Assembly (NCBI GenBank): GCA_964484205.1
Contig: CAZAEZ010000003.1
Location: 1 to 64,000, forward strand
From: M3007 sp964484205
Lineage (GTDB): Bacteria; Bacteroidota; Bacteroidia; Chitinophagales; Saprospiraceae
Reading direction: 5' to 3'
Length of the DNA: 64,000 bases
Position 1 is the stretch's first letter; each line of letters begins with the position of its first letter. Below are positions 42,755 through 52,800 of this stretch, piece after piece. Position numbers and translations under genes: made by a program. Under the pieces are notes generated by a model. That model searched no databases, was not told the origin of the DNA, and saw only the letters and a program-made list of their open reading frames with translations.

Positions 42755-43582
42755 TCAGCGCACCAAAATCACATTCCCCACCGCACGTTCCCCCGCATGA
42801 TCAAATTCCCCGTTGTCCGACGGGCAGTTGACCACGCCGTTGCCGGGCCGGCCGTTGATCCAGAGCGTGGTGGAGCCGCCGCCGTCGAGGTTGATGGCAT
42901 TGCGGCAGCGCAGTTTTTTCAATAAATCCGTCAATTCAAACAGCGACATCCCCAGGGCTTCCTCGTTTCGGCCATCGACGGTAACGAGCAATGTCGTGCC
43001 GCGCCCGGTGGTGCACAGGCAAGTGCGGGGGTGCCGGTGGCGGATGAATTCCGACGTGGAATCCATGGCTTGCGGCTTCCCGTCGAGCAAGAGCACCGGG
43101 CCGGTCACCAGCACCGTTTCGTCGGCCGGGGCGGCATTGTACACCGCATTGGGTTGGGCATATTCGATGGTCGGCAAGCCCCGCGCCGGCAGGATGAGCG
43201 CGCCGTTGAGCCGGGGATGATCCTGGGTGGGCAGGTCGTCGATCGTTTGGCCGTTTACCCGGAGGTAGGTCGCCGAGCCGCGCCCTTCTTTTATTTTAAA
43301 AAAACCGGCGTTCATGGCCGCAAGTGCCGCCGCTTTTTGGCCGAAGTGGCTGGTCGTTAAAAACGTATCGGTCTCGAAAGCCAGTTCCAGACGCCGCTGC
43401 CGGGGGGTTATGGCCAGAACATGAATGTTTTGTTTGCTTTGAAAAAACTGCTCCGTGTGGCTGTGCCGCCAGTGCAGGCCGGGGGCGAGCGGCTGGTTGT
43501 GTTGCCAGTGCAGGGAGGCACAGGCCGAACTGAGGAGCAGAAGCAGGAGCGGGAAAAAGCAAATTTTGGATGGGAGACGCAC
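42755..43582 (-). CDS. Phosphodiester glycosidase (NAGPA domain) lipoprotein
   Basis: The 275-residue protein starts with a signal peptide ending LLLSSACAS (lipobox, Cys at about residue 21). The NAGPA domain follows: LAAMNAGFFKIKEGRGSATYLRVNG, LLLDGKPQAMDSTSEFIRHRHPRTCLCTTGRGTTLLVTVDGR and AINLDGGGSTTLWINGRPGNGVVN, which is the typical Asn-Leu-Asp-Gly-Gly-Gly-Ser turn of the family. The domain cleaves phosphodiester-linked sugars, as in the uncovering enzyme of lysosomal targeting. It is probably envelope-located. Confidence 0.9.
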   Translation of the reverse strand: MRLPSKICFFPLLLLLLSSACASLHWQHNQPLAPGLHWRHSHTEQFFQSKQNIHVLAITPRQRRLELAFETDTFLTTSHFGQKAAALAAMNAGFFKIKEGRGSATYLRVNGQTIDDLPTQDHPRLNGALILPARGLPTIEYAQPNAVYNAAPADETVLVTGPVLLLDGKPQAMDSTSEFIRHRHPRTCLCTTGRGTTLLVTVDGRNEEALGMSLFELTDLLKKLRCRNAINLDGGGSTTLWINGRPGNGVVNCPSDNGEFDHAGERAVGNVILVR

Positions 43583-43635
43583 GGTTGATGTTTTTTTTAA
43601 AAAAATAAAGGTACGCCGGGCGTGAATATAGCAGC

Positions 43636-43723
43636 ATTTACGAGTGACGAATTACGAATTACGATTGGTTCACCATTCCGGAATGGTGAACCAATCGTAA
43701 TTCGTAATTCGTCACTCGTAAAT
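43636..43723. repeat. 88-bp perfect palindrome
   Basis: Arms 43636-43679 and 43680-43723 are exact reverse complements, with no loop. Each arm contains GAATTACGAATTACGATTGG and CACCATTCC. It lies between the minus-strand genes ending at 43734 and starting at 43582. The same arm sequence occurs in the imperfect repeat at 12378-12515. Confidence 0.9.
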
Positions 43724-43733
43724 CAAAAAAACT

Positions 43734-44288
43734 CTATTCATGGCATTCCAACGGCGCGCCATGCGGCGCTTTCACACACCGGGCCCCGCTGGCAAAAACG
43801 TGCGACACATCGCTCACCGCCTGGCCGTTGGCCATCTGAATGATGTTGACGCCGGCTTCCGATTTGAAACTGCCTTTTTCCTCGTAACCGTACTGGGCGA
43901 TGATGTATTCGGGTGCGCAGCGTTGGGTGCCCTGCTCCCCGACAAAGTGGTTGTGGATGGCAAAGCGGGGTTTGGTGGTGAGGCTCAGGGTACCCGAGCC
44001 TTTGCCCTTGACGGAGAAAAAGCCCACGATGTTGATCTCGAAATTGTCGTTCATCGACTTGGTGCGCACGCAGGGGGTGCCGTCGGAGAACGTCGTTGAG
44101 CCGCAAAACAGCCCGGCGCCCAGTATGCCGTCGCATTCGGTATCGGGGAGGCCGCAGTCTTGCCGGAATTTTTTGAATTCTTCCTGAATGTGTTCGTCGG
44201 AGATGCTGCAGCCCGGGAAGGAACAAAAGAGCAGGTAACCGGCGAGCATGATCCCGAGGCGAAAGCTGAGCAAAAGATAGTATTTCAT
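43734..44288 (-). CDS. Cys-rich lipoprotein of unknown function
   Basis: The ATG at 44288 is chosen because it opens a signal peptide (MKYYLLLSFRLGIMLAGYLLF) with a lipobox-like FPGCS. The mature part (about 155 residues) has six further Cys, two near the start (Cys in DCGLPDTEC), then CGSTTFSDGTPC, QRCAPEY and ARCVKAP. It contains a beta-rich core (NFEINIVGFFSVKGKGSGTLSLTT). No family is recognised; disulfide-stabilised and surface- or periplasm-located is inferred. It is co-oriented with the lipoprotein gene upstream at 45116, 46 bp away. Confidence 0.72.
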   Translation of the reverse strand: MKYYLLLSFRLGIMLAGYLLFCSFPGCSISDEHIQEEFKKFRQDCGLPDTECDGILGAGLFCGSTTFSDGTPCVRTKSMNDNFEINIVGFFSVKGKGSGTLSLTTKPRFAIHNHFVGEQGTQRCAPEYIIAQYGYEEKGSFKSEAGVNIIQMANGQAVSDVSHVFASGARCVKAPHGAPLECHE

Positions 44289-44333
44289 GACTGAAGATTT
44301 TTGAATGTTAGTGTTTAGGATACATTCGGACAC

Positions 44334-45116
44334 CTACGGGCGGCGGCGGATGGTGAGTTCTTCCCGTTCGGGGGATATGTACAGCGCAGCTGCGTCCATA
44401 TTCGGGCCGGGCAGGATAACGGCCACATAGCTGGCCTGTCGCAGGTTGTTGTCCGAGGCGGAAAACACCGTCTCGCCGGTTTGAAAGAGGCGCCATTGGG
44501 TCCATGCCTGGCGGGCCAGCATACCGGCTGCTGTGCCGAACATCGTTTCAAAATTGGCAGCAGCGGCTTTATTGTCCACCACCCGCAGGTAACCGTCGTG
44601 CTGCATGCGAACGTCAGCCCCGTCGGTGCCAAGCACACGGAATGTGCGGCGCGATTGAATGATGCAGGCTTCAGCGTTTGCATCCACTTGTTTTGCCGTA
44701 GGCGTGAACACATCCCACTGGCTTCCCACCGCGGATTGGGCCAGGCCGTCGGCCGGGAGTACGGCGAACAGATCCAGGATTGGAGAATAGGGTTGGCCGG
44801 GTACCACAGGGCGCATAACACCGGTGGAATCCATGATAAATTCCTGTTTGGCAGCGGCATCGCCAAACACGACCGTAACCTTGCCGCCGCCCGTAAAGAA
44901 CAGTTCCAGGTTGGTGGTGCGGGTTTGGGCCGGCTCGCCTTTTGTGTAGCCCTTAAATTCGATCTCGTACAGCAGGTTGCGCGGCGTTTCGACATCCCAT
45001 TTCAGGGCAGAAGCAGCCGGAGGAGGTGGCGGCGCTTCGTTTTCCTTTTGGCAAGCCCAGCACAGGGCGCCGAGGAGCAGCATAATGGCAGATACTTTAA
45101 AAAAATACGGTTTCAT
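44334..45116 (-). CDS. Putative lipoprotein of unknown function
   Basis: The 260-residue protein has a signal peptide ending LLGALCWACQKE (lipobox Cys at about residue 22) and a Pro-rich linker (PPPPPAAS). A beta-rich domain follows, starting LKWDVETPRNLLYEIEFKGYT. No family is recognised. It is followed 45 bp downstream by another lipoprotein gene on the same strand; the two may form an operon for an envelope assembly. Confidence 0.7.
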   Translation of the reverse strand: MKPYFFKVSAIMLLLGALCWACQKENEAPPPPPAASALKWDVETPRNLLYEIEFKGYTKGEPAQTRTTNLELFFTGGGKVTVVFGDAAAKQEFIMDSTGVMRPVVPGQPYSPILDLFAVLPADGLAQSAVGSQWDVFTPTAKQVDANAEACIIQSRRTFRVLGTDGADVRMQHDGYLRVVDNKAAAANFETMFGTAAGMLARQAWTQWRLFQTGETVFSASDNNLRQASYVAVILPGPNMDAAALYISPEREELTIRRRP

Positions 45117-45455
45117 AACAATCCTTTTTTGTGTGCGGAATAGTTGGTTGATACCGCAAAGAAGCAGGGTTGTTGGGTCGGATTGCCAGTACAGATTTTT
45201 TGGGGTTTTTAGGTGGTTTTTAACCTGGGAGGCGTTACGCTTCTGCTTGAAACATACTTAATTTGCTGTAAAACAGTGATTTATCGTTGGAAAAATTTGT
45301 ACGTGGATTTTGTTTTTTTTGATGCCAGAAGGCGATATTTTGCTTGCTGCGCTGCATTTTGCCGTCAGAATTGGGATGGACGCCGGATTGTTTCTATAGT
45401 TTATTTATACATTTGAGAGCACACTGAAATCGACAAATTTGAACCACATTGCACC
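45117..45455. other. Divergent spacer before mrr
   Basis: Contains a well-formed Bacteroidota promoter for the mrr-like gene (45388-45415). Otherwise I see no gene or repeat of note. Confidence 0.55.
45388..45415 (+). promoter_or_regulatory. Promoter of the mrr-like gene
   Basis: TTG (45388-45390), 17-bp spacer, TACATTTG (45408-45415): this fits the -33/-7 pattern of Bacteroidota. The predicted leader is about 35 nt long. Confidence 0.6.
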
Positions 45456-46379
45456 ATGCCCATTCCCGACTTCCAATCCATAATGTTGGCGCTACTGGAA
45501 CATACTTCCGATGCAAAGGACCATTCCCTTCCGGAGACAGAAGACCACCTTGCGCAACGTTTTAATCTTACTAAAGCAGAGCGAGACGAAATGTTGTCAA
45601 GCGGAAAGCAGAGCCGCTTTGGCAACCGGGTAGGCTGGGCCAAGCAGCATCTGATGAAAGCCGGGCTGCTGGAATCGCCCCAACGGGCAGTGTTCCGGAT
45701 AAGCGCAAGAGGGAAAGCCGTATTGCAAGAAAAACCGGAACGGATCAATATGGCTTTTTTGAAACAGTACCCCGAATATCTGGAGTTTATCCGACCCTCA
45801 AATACCGATATCGATGCGAAGGAAACACCTGAAGAGCCGGAGACTATCGATAAATCACCCAAGGAAATCCTCGACGATGCCTATTTGCGCTTGCGAAAAG
45901 CGCTCCAACGAGACTTGCTCGAAAAAGTCCGGTTGAGCCACTGGCGTTTTTTTGAACAGTTGGTTGTTGATCTGCTGGTTAAAATGGGCTACGGCGGCTC
46001 TGTCAGGGATGCCGGCCAGGTAACCCAGCCCACCAATGATGGCGGAATCGATGGTGTGATTAATGAGGACAAGTTGGGCCTGGATGTAATTTATCTGCAA
46101 GCAAAATTATATGCGGCGGACAACAAGGTTGGCCGTCCGGATATTCAGTCTTTTGTCGGCGCTTTGGAGGAAAAACGCGCTGTCAAAGGTGTTTTTATTA
46201 CGACCTCCTCTTTCGCCAGCACAGCCAGAGAGTACGTAAAAAACATCAGCAAAAAAGTCATTCTGATCGATGGTGAACAACTGGCAGGCTTTATGATTGA
46301 CTATGGCATTGGCGTATCCACTATTGATGTTTATGAGATCAAGCGGCTGGATTCGGATTATTTTGATGCAGAGGTCTAG
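45456..46379 (+). CDS. mrr: Mrr-type restriction endonuclease
   Basis: The 307-residue protein has the N-terminal winged-helix Mrr_N domain (residues about 1-95: NRVGWAKQHLMKAGLLESPQRAVFRISARGKAVL). The C-terminal PD-(D/E)XK catalytic domain (Mrr_cat) spans about 155-290: FEQLVVDLLVKMGYGG, then DGGIDGVINEDKLGLDVIYLQAKLY, whose Asp and Q-A-K form the metal site. Mrr cuts methylated foreign DNA. It stands alone with its own promoter. Confidence 0.93.
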   Translation: MPIPDFQSIMLALLEHTSDAKDHSLPETEDHLAQRFNLTKAERDEMLSSGKQSRFGNRVGWAKQHLMKAGLLESPQRAVFRISARGKAVLQEKPERINMAFLKQYPEYLEFIRPSNTDIDAKETPEEPETIDKSPKEILDDAYLRLRKALQRDLLEKVRLSHWRFFEQLVVDLLVKMGYGGSVRDAGQVTQPTNDGGIDGVINEDKLGLDVIYLQAKLYAADNKVGRPDIQSFVGALEEKRAVKGVFITTSSFASTAREYVKNISKKVILIDGEQLAGFMIDYGIGVSTIDVYEIKRLDSDYFDAEV

Positions 46380-46559
46380 CGAGAAGATACCGACCCTCCG
46401 GGCCGGGTTTAAACGATTTTGCCATTCGCATACTACCAGGATATTGTCCCTCCGGGACAGGTACCGGCACCCCAGCCCCAGCGGGGCTATATCTTGGTAG
46501 CAAACATGCACGACCACAACCCGCCCCCCCCCCCCGGCGGGGCGCTATCTCCATCCCCC
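46380..46559. repeat. G/C-rich REP cluster with a C12 run
   Basis: Short hairpins GACCCTCCGGGCC, GTCCCTCCGGGAC and CCCCAGCGGGG follow each other, with 12 C in a row at 46524-46535. The elements resemble dispersed intergenic repeats and separate convergent mrr and PA14-OmpA genes. The long C-run is a likely site of base-calling error. Confidence 0.65.
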
Positions 46560-47552
46560 CTACTCCTCAATCAAAAACGCCACCCGCCGGTTCTTCGGAT
46601 TCGCCACCCCCTCCGGCTCGCGGATCAGCGGCCGGGTATCGCCGTAGCCGATGGCTGTAATCCGGCCGGCAGCAATGCCTTTTTTGATCAGGTAAGCAGC
46701 CACCGTTTGGGCGCGTTCTTTGGACAAAATCATGTTTTTGGCGGAATTCCCGATCCGGTCGGTGTGCCCTTCCACCACCAGCTTGTAGCGGGGGTTGCGG
46801 GTTAAAAAATCAGCTAACTTGTTCAACTCCGGCTCAGAGGCCGGCAGCATGATGGCTTTGCTTTTTACAAAAAGAATGTTTTTCGGAATGTACATTTCCA
46901 GGGTGTCTGCCGAAATGACAACGGGCGCCGTTTTTTTTTGTGCGGGCGCCGGGGACGAGTTGGGCGCGGTTTCAGGTTTTGCGGGCGCCTCGCGTTTGGC
47001 TGGTGTGGGTTTGGATGTTTCCGGACTGGCTTTCGGCGGTGGTGGTGGCGTCAAATACCGCGTTTCGATATCGCGATCGTTGTAGCCGAAATACCCGTCA
47101 AACAAGGGTTTCTCGCTCGGGAGCTGCCATTGCAGCTTGATTTCACCTTCGAACATCGCGTTGAAATACTCCACCTTCAGCGGGTACTTGCGTCCGGCGT
47201 TCAGGTATATTTCACCGGCAAAGCGGCCTGTATCGTGCAAATCCCAGGCGTCGATCACCAGTTGGCCATTCACATATACCCGGATGCCGTCGTCCACAAA
47301 GGCGCGAAAGCGGTAAGTGCCGGATTCCGGCGTCTGTAAAAAACCGGTCCAGCGCACCGAGAAAACGTGCGGGTCAACGCCCGGCGCCGGCGCTTCGTTG
47401 AACCAGGCAAAGTTGATTTGCGGATCGGTCCGGGTAAAGATTTTTTCTTCGAATTGCTGCCCGTTGAAGTATTCGCCTTGCAAGCCTGTTTGCCCGAAGG
47501 CACAGCAGCATAAGCCGCACAGGGCGACCAGGATGATTGTTTTTGTCATCAT
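46560..47552 (-). CDS. PA14-OmpA family envelope protein
   Basis: The start at 47552 (or 47549) opens a signal peptide MMTKTIILVALCGLCCCAFGQ, giving 330 residues. Residues about 22-155 form a PA14 carbohydrate-binding domain (GLQGEYFNGQQFEEKIFTRTDPQINF, RWTGFLQTPESGTYRFRAFVDDGIRVYVNGQLVIDAW, KLQWQLPS). A Pro/Ala/Lys linker follows to about 205, then an OmpA-like peptidoglycan-binding domain to the end (VVEGHTDRIGNSAKNMILSKERAQTV ... NPKNRRVAFLIEE). It would tether a sugar-binding module to the cell wall. Confidence 0.9.
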   Translation of the reverse strand: MMTKTIILVALCGLCCCAFGQTGLQGEYFNGQQFEEKIFTRTDPQINFAWFNEAPAPGVDPHVFSVRWTGFLQTPESGTYRFRAFVDDGIRVYVNGQLVIDAWDLHDTGRFAGEIYLNAGRKYPLKVEYFNAMFEGEIKLQWQLPSEKPLFDGYFGYNDRDIETRYLTPPPPPKASPETSKPTPAKREAPAKPETAPNSSPAPAQKKTAPVVISADTLEMYIPKNILFVKSKAIMLPASEPELNKLADFLTRNPRYKLVVEGHTDRIGNSAKNMILSKERAQTVAAYLIKKGIAAGRITAIGYGDTRPLIREPEGVANPKNRRVAFLIEE

Positions 47553-47658
47553 TGCTCCACTATTTTTAGCAAAAAAGGCTAAAGAAAACGAAGCGTGACG
47601 GCTTTCTTGGATACAAGCCGGGTGCTTTTCGATAAACGGAGGTTGGCATGCACTTCGC

Positions 47659-48072
47659 TCATTCCGCCCCCTCCAGTTCATCCCAAAAGAACCGGATCAG
47701 GTCCGTGGTAGACACAATGCCCACAATCCGCGTGCCCTCCAGCACGGGCACGGCGTGAAATTCATTTTCCGTGAACAGTTGTGCCAGATCGCGCACAGGG
47801 TCGCCGGCCTGCACCGTACGTGGGTCGCGGCTCATCAGGTCGGCGACCACTTCGCGGCCCCCGTCAGCAGTGCTCTCAACGAGTGCACTGGCGGGTACGC
47901 GTTTCAGGTCGACCAGGCTGAGCATGCCTACCAGGCGGCCTTGGGAGGTTACCGGAGCATGGCGCAGGCTGTGATCGTTGAACGTGATAGCGGCTTGCCA
48001 CAGGGGGTCGCCGGCGCCCAGGATGAATACATCCCGGGTCATTATGGTCGAAATCGGTGTGTCGAGTAACAT
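47659..48072 (-). CDS. CBS domain-pair protein
   Basis: The 137-residue protein is two tandem CBS motifs: IMTRDVFILGAGDPLWQAAITFNDHSLRHAPVTSQGRLVGMLSLVDL (about residues 10-58) and LMSRDPRTVQAGDPVRDLAQLFTENEFHAVPVLEGTRIVGIVSTTDLIRF (about residues 78-130). Such pairs form an adenosyl-nucleotide sensor. It is 12 bp downstream of the ROK kinase gene on the same strand, so they are probably one operon. Confidence 0.92.
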   Translation of the reverse strand: MLLDTPISTIMTRDVFILGAGDPLWQAAITFNDHSLRHAPVTSQGRLVGMLSLVDLKRVPASALVESTADGGREVVADLMSRDPRTVQAGDPVRDLAQLFTENEFHAVPVLEGTRIVGIVSTTDLIRFFWDELEGAE

Positions 48073-48084
48073 AGTTGTACAGTG

Positions 48085-49014
48085 TTAAAGTGTTGGTAAA
48101 TGAACGGACACCTTTGCCCAAAAAGCATCGTCGAGCAAGCGGGCACTGCCCAGAAGGGCGGCTTTTTCCCACAATACCGATGGTGTAATCCGAACGGATA
48201 CTCCGGCAGCACGCATTCCCTCCCGCAAAGCCGGACCAAACAGGGGCAGCGCATGCGCAATGTTACCGCCAATGATCAGCACCTCCGCATCGAACCGACG
48301 CAGCCAGGGGGCTAGAAATGCAGCCAGGTTTTGGCCAAACGTTTCAAACAACTGCCCGGCCACGGGATCGACGGCCGCTTTATCCATCAGGGTTTTTACG
48401 CCGGGAACACGGCGCCCGCTTTGTTCCGCATAGGTTTTGGTAAACCAGCGGGTGGAAAAATAGTCGTCGGCGATACCATCCCGGAAGGGCAAATGCCACA
48501 GGCAACCCTCCGGCGGCACCTCGGCCCCCTGCACCACCGGTACGTCGTCGTCGAGAAAAGCCGAGCCGAATCCGGTACCCAGGGTGATCACCACTACCTT
48601 GCGCAGGCCGCGCCCCTCCCCCATCCAGCTCTCGCCAATGGCAAAAGCGGTAGCATCGTTGATGAAACGCATCGGCAGGTTTTGACCGGTCGTCAAAAGA
48701 GGGCGCAGCGTATCGGGGATATGCACGCCATACAGGCCTTCAAACTTGTGCTGCATCCGGGAAATACCGTTCCGGTAGTCAAACGGCCCGGGAATCGCAA
48801 AGCCGAAACCGATTAACCGGCTGGAATCAGTGTTCGCCAGCGTTTGGTTCAGCGCATCGGCCCAGTGTTCCAGAATCTCGCCGGAGGGCGCTTTGTGATC
48901 AAACGTAACCCGCGCCTGCGTCGGTTCGAGCAGCGTGCCCGCTTCAATATCAGCCACCCCGCAACTAATGTGCGTGCCACCAATATCGATACCGATTGCA
49001 TGCTTTTTCTGCAT
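48085..49014 (-). CDS. ROK-family sugar kinase
   Basis: The 309-residue cytosolic kinase shows AIGIDIGGTHISCGV (ATP phosphate loop), GFGFAIPGPFDY, MRFINDATAFAIGE (catalytic Asp in NDA), ITLGTGFGSAFL (GTGxG) and a late GGNIAHALPLF. The ROK CxCGxxGCxE zinc motif is not seen; in its place is EVPPEGCLWH, with a single Cys. This suggests the polyphosphate/ATP glucokinase side of the ROK family rather than the repressor side. The substrate is probably glucose or a related hexose. It is upstream of the CBS gene. Confidence 0.87.
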   Translation of the reverse strand: MQKKHAIGIDIGGTHISCGVADIEAGTLLEPTQARVTFDHKAPSGEILEHWADALNQTLANTDSSRLIGFGFAIPGPFDYRNGISRMQHKFEGLYGVHIPDTLRPLLTTGQNLPMRFINDATAFAIGESWMGEGRGLRKVVVITLGTGFGSAFLDDDVPVVQGAEVPPEGCLWHLPFRDGIADDYFSTRWFTKTYAEQSGRRVPGVKTLMDKAAVDPVAGQLFETFGQNLAAFLAPWLRRFDAEVLIIGGNIAHALPLFGPALREGMRAAGVSVRITPSVLWEKAALLGSARLLDDAFWAKVSVHLPTL

Positions 49015-49138
49015 CTTACCGGGTTTGTTTTTTGTAAAAAAATCCGATACGAATCTCGCGAAAGCCGGTCAAAATATAAAATATCCGGGTCAGGGAAACG
49101 GGTGATACGAATCATCCAAAAGCGGCAGGGAATCCGCC

Positions 49139-49146
49139 TAATTTTG
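49139..49146 (+). promoter_or_regulatory. Putative -7 box of the DUF2267 gene
   Basis: TAATTTTG matches TAnnTTTG, 60 bp before the start at 49206. No -33 TTG at normal spacing was found. Confidence 0.35.
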
Positions 49147-49205
49147 TGACGTAACCAAAAGACCCGGCATTTATTCAACGCACTCAGTTTTTAAATCAAT
49201 GCATC

Positions 49206-49646
49206 ATGGCTTTCAATTTCCAAAAATACGTGGCCGATGGCGAGCATTTTGTCAAAGAAGTCGCTGTCGAACTGCAATGCCCGGACGATACCGGAAAAGC
49301 CGGTAGCGTGCTGCGCGCCGTGCTCCATGCCTTCCGCAACCGCATTCCGCCGACCGAATCGCTCCAGCTGATCGCTCAACTGCCCATGCTGATCAAGGCC
49401 GTTTACGTAGACGGCTGGCAAATGAAAGATGAAACCCGCACCTTACGCCACCTGGGCGATTTTATCGAAGCGGTCCGCGAAGCTGGCGGGCGCGGCACCA
49501 TGGCGTTTTTCACGACCGACTACGAGGTGCATCAGGCCATCCTGGCGGTGTTCAGGGTTTTGAAAAAACATGTTTCTGAGGGAGAGATCAGGGATGTGAT
49601 CAGCACGCTGCCGGCGGAAATCAAGCCGCTGTTGGAGGAAGCGTGA
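49206..49646 (+). CDS. DUF2267 family protein
   Basis: The 146-residue protein matches DUF2267: FVKEVAVELQCPDDTGKAGSVLRAVLHAFRNRIPPTESLQLIAQLPMLIKAVYVDGW, then AFFTTDYEVHQAILAVFRVLKKHVSEGEIRDVISTLPAEIKPLL. The domain is helical and of unknown biochemical role, often in stress-related contexts. It stands alone and converges on the rpoC gene with terminators between. Confidence 0.88.
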   Translation: MAFNFQKYVADGEHFVKEVAVELQCPDDTGKAGSVLRAVLHAFRNRIPPTESLQLIAQLPMLIKAVYVDGWQMKDETRTLRHLGDFIEAVREAGGRGTMAFFTTDYEVHQAILAVFRVLKKHVSEGEIRDVISTLPAEIKPLLEEA

Positions 49647-49707
49647 AACTGCTGAAACAGGCTTTCTAAAAGACTGAAACATGTTCCAAAATTTCATCAC
49701 GGGGCAC

Positions 49708-49740
49708 ACTCGTCCTACGACTTCAAGTCGTAGGACGAGT
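49708..49740. terminator. Terminator hairpin after DUF2267
   Basis: ACTCGTCCTACGACTT and its exact complement form 16-bp arms around a single C. It is followed by ATTGTATCT, which is T-rich only weakly, so it is a probable but not ideal terminator for the plus strand. Confidence 0.65.
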
Positions 49741-49757
49741 ATTGTATCTAAAAACAA

Positions 49758-49787
49758 CGCCGCCGCCCCGGTATCGGGACGGCGGCG
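49758..49787 (-). terminator. Terminator of the rpoBC transcript
   Basis: On the minus strand, CGCCGCCGTCCCG and CGGGGCGGCGGCG pair with one mismatch around ATAC, followed by TTGTTTTTAG, a T-rich tail. It lies just beyond the rpoC stop at 49815 and fits an intrinsic terminator. Confidence 0.8.
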
Positions 49788-49814
49788 CTGTGTTATTCCG
49801 TCAAGTATCGTGTT

Positions 49815-52800
49815 CTATTCGTCATCTTCCAGCATGAGCACATCGGCTTCCCGCTGTTCGCGGAAGGGCCGCTCTACGCTGGTTACCTGAATGCGGTCGT
49901 ACTGGCGCATACCCGTTCCTGCCGGGATTTTCTTGCCCACGATCACGTTTTCTTTCAGGCCCATAAGGAAGTCCTTCTTGGCAGCGATCGCAGCCGTGCT
50001 GAGCACTTTCGTGGTTTCCTGGAAGGACGCCGCCGAAATCCACGATTCGGTACCCAGCGATGCCTTGGTGATACCCAGCAGCATGGAAACTGCCGTAGCC
50101 GGAAGGGCATCGCGGTATTCCACCAGTTTTTTATCGTTGCGCTTGAGGAAGGAATTCTCCTCCCGGATTTGCCGCAGCGATACCAGTGAGCCCGGACGCA
50201 GTTTGGAACTTTCGCCGGCATCGGTGACGAATTTTTTATCAAAAATCCAGTCGTTGTAGTCAATAAACTCGTTCCGTTCAACCGGTTCGCCGGCAAGGAA
50301 GTGCGTATCGCCCGGGTCAACGATTTCCAGGCGGCGCAGCATTTGCCGCACGATCACCTCGATGTGTTTGTCGTTGATGTTGATACCCTGGGAACGGTAT
50401 ACCTCCTGCACGCCATTCACCAGGTAGGAGGAGGCAGCAAAGGGGCCCTTGATTGCCAGAATATCCTTCACGGCGATCGAACCTTCTGTCAGGGCAGTAC
50501 CGGCGCGCACAAAGTCGCCCTCCTGCATGAGGATGTGCTTGGTGAGGTTGATCAGGTACTTGCGCTTCTGGCCGTCTTTGGCTTCGATGATACATTCGCG
50601 GTTGCCGCGTTTGATCGCGCCAAAGGAAATGATGCCGTCGATTTCAGCAACAGTAGCCGGGTTGGAAGGGTTACGGGCTTCGAAAAGTTCCGTTACGCGC
50701 GGCAGGCCACCGGTGATATCGGCGATTTTACCCAGTTTACGCGGGATCTTCACGATCTGTTTACCCACCTTCACTTCAACCTCGTCGTCCACCGAAATAT
50801 AGGCGCCGATCGGCATGAGGTAGTTTTTCAACTCCTCGCCGGTCTTGGCATCCACGATGGCGATAGACGGTATTTTACGCTTGTTCTTACTTTCAATGAC
50901 CACTTTTTCAGCGAAGCCGGTCTGGTCGTCGCGCTCCATGCGGTAGGTCACCCCTTCTTCGAGGTTGCCGTACTTCACAATCCCGGCGAACTCGCTGACG
51001 ATGGTAGCGTTGAACGGATCCCAGGAACAAATTTTCACGCCCTTGTCCACATCCTGGCCGTCTTTGACAAACAAGGTCGAACCGTAGGGAATGTGATTTT
51101 GGGAGAACATGCGGCCTGTTTTCGGATCAACCACACGGAGTTCACCGATCCGCGAAACCACGAGTTGCACTTTTTCACCGTCGGCATTAACGCTGCTGAT
51201 CGTTTTAATGGAGTCAAACTCGATCTTGCCGGCGTTCCGGGTAACGATTTCGTTTTCCGTTTTACCGATCATAGCCGTACCACCCGTGTGGAAGGTACGC
51301 AGGGTGAGCTGGGTACCCGGCTCGCCGATCGACTGTGCGGCAATGATACCCACGGCGTCGCCCATTTCGGCAATACGGCCCGTAGCCAGGTTTTTACCGT
51401 AGCACTTGGCGCATACGCCGTGCCGGCTTTCGCAAGTGAGCACCGAACGGATCGTGACCATTTCAACACCGGCGGCATCGATATCGAGCGCAATACGCTC
51501 GCTGATATAGTCGCCTGCGACAATGATCAGTTCGTCGGATAACGGATGGTAAATATCGTGGAGGCTGTACCGGCCTTTAATCCGTTCGGAAAGCTGCTGA
51601 ATGATTTTGTCGCCTTCTTTAAGTGCCGTGGTGTCAATGCCCCGCAGTGTAGCGCAATCTTCCTCGCGGATTACCACGTCCTGGGCTACGTCTACCAGAC
51701 GACGTGTCAGGTAACCGGCGTCGGCCGTTTTCAGGGCCGTATCGGCCAGACCCTTGCGGGCGCCGTGCGTGGAGATGAAGTATTCCTGCACGGAAAGTCC
51801 TTCGAGGAAGTTCGACAGGATCGGGTTTTCGATGATCGCCGCACCGGTGTCGCCCGATTTCCGGGGTTTGGCCATCAGGCCCCGCAGGCCGCACAGCTGT
51901 TTGATCTGCTGTTTGGAACCACGTGCGCCGGAGTCGAGCATCATGAACACGGAGTTGAAGCCTTGTTTGTGCTGGCTCAGCTCCTGCATGAGGCGGTCGG
52001 TGATGCGGTTATCCGCGTACGTCCACTTGTCGATGATCTGGTTGTACCGTTCGTTATAGGTAATCAGACCCATGTTGTAGTTTTCCCAAACTTCATCGAC
52101 TTCTTCCTGGGCCGATTCCAGTACGGTTTTCTTCAATTCCGGAATGATCAGGTCACCCAGGTTAAAGGACAAGCCGGCTTTGAAGGCCCATCCGAAGCCC
52201 ATTTCCTTGATGGCATCGAGAAACTCGGCCGTCAGTTTGAAATTCGTGCGCTGGATGATTTCGCCGATGATCACTTTCAGGTTCCGCTTGGTCAGCAGTT
52301 CGTTGATGAACGGCACACCGTTCGGCACCGACTGGTTGAACAGCACCCGGCCAACAGTCGTTTTGATGCGCTTATGCACAATCTGCCCGTTCTCTTCCAA
52401 CTCTACGCGGCATTCGATGCCGGCGTGCAGGTCGAGTTGTTTTTCGTTGTAGGCAATCAGCACCTCCTCCGGCGAGTAAAACTTCCGGCCTTCGCCGATC
52501 ACCGGGTTTTCCGGAATGGACTGCCGTTCTTTGGTCAGGTAGTACAAACCGAGTACCATGTCCTGCGAAGGCAGGGTGATCGGTGAACCGTCCTGCGGGT
52601 TGAGCATATTGTGGCTCGAGAGCATCAGCACCTGGGCTTCCAGGATAGCGGAGTGGCTCAGCGGCACGTGCACAGCCATCTGGTCACCGTCGAAGTCGGC
52701 GTTGAACGCCGTACAAACAAGCGGGTGCAGTTGAATGGCCTTCCCTTCGATAAGCCGGGGCTGGAACGCCTGAATGGAGAGGCGGTGCAGCGTCGGGGCG

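Noticed and set aside
46524..46535. Possible coding of the region through the C12 run
   Set aside because: No frame has support, and the homopolymer is likely to be miscounted.
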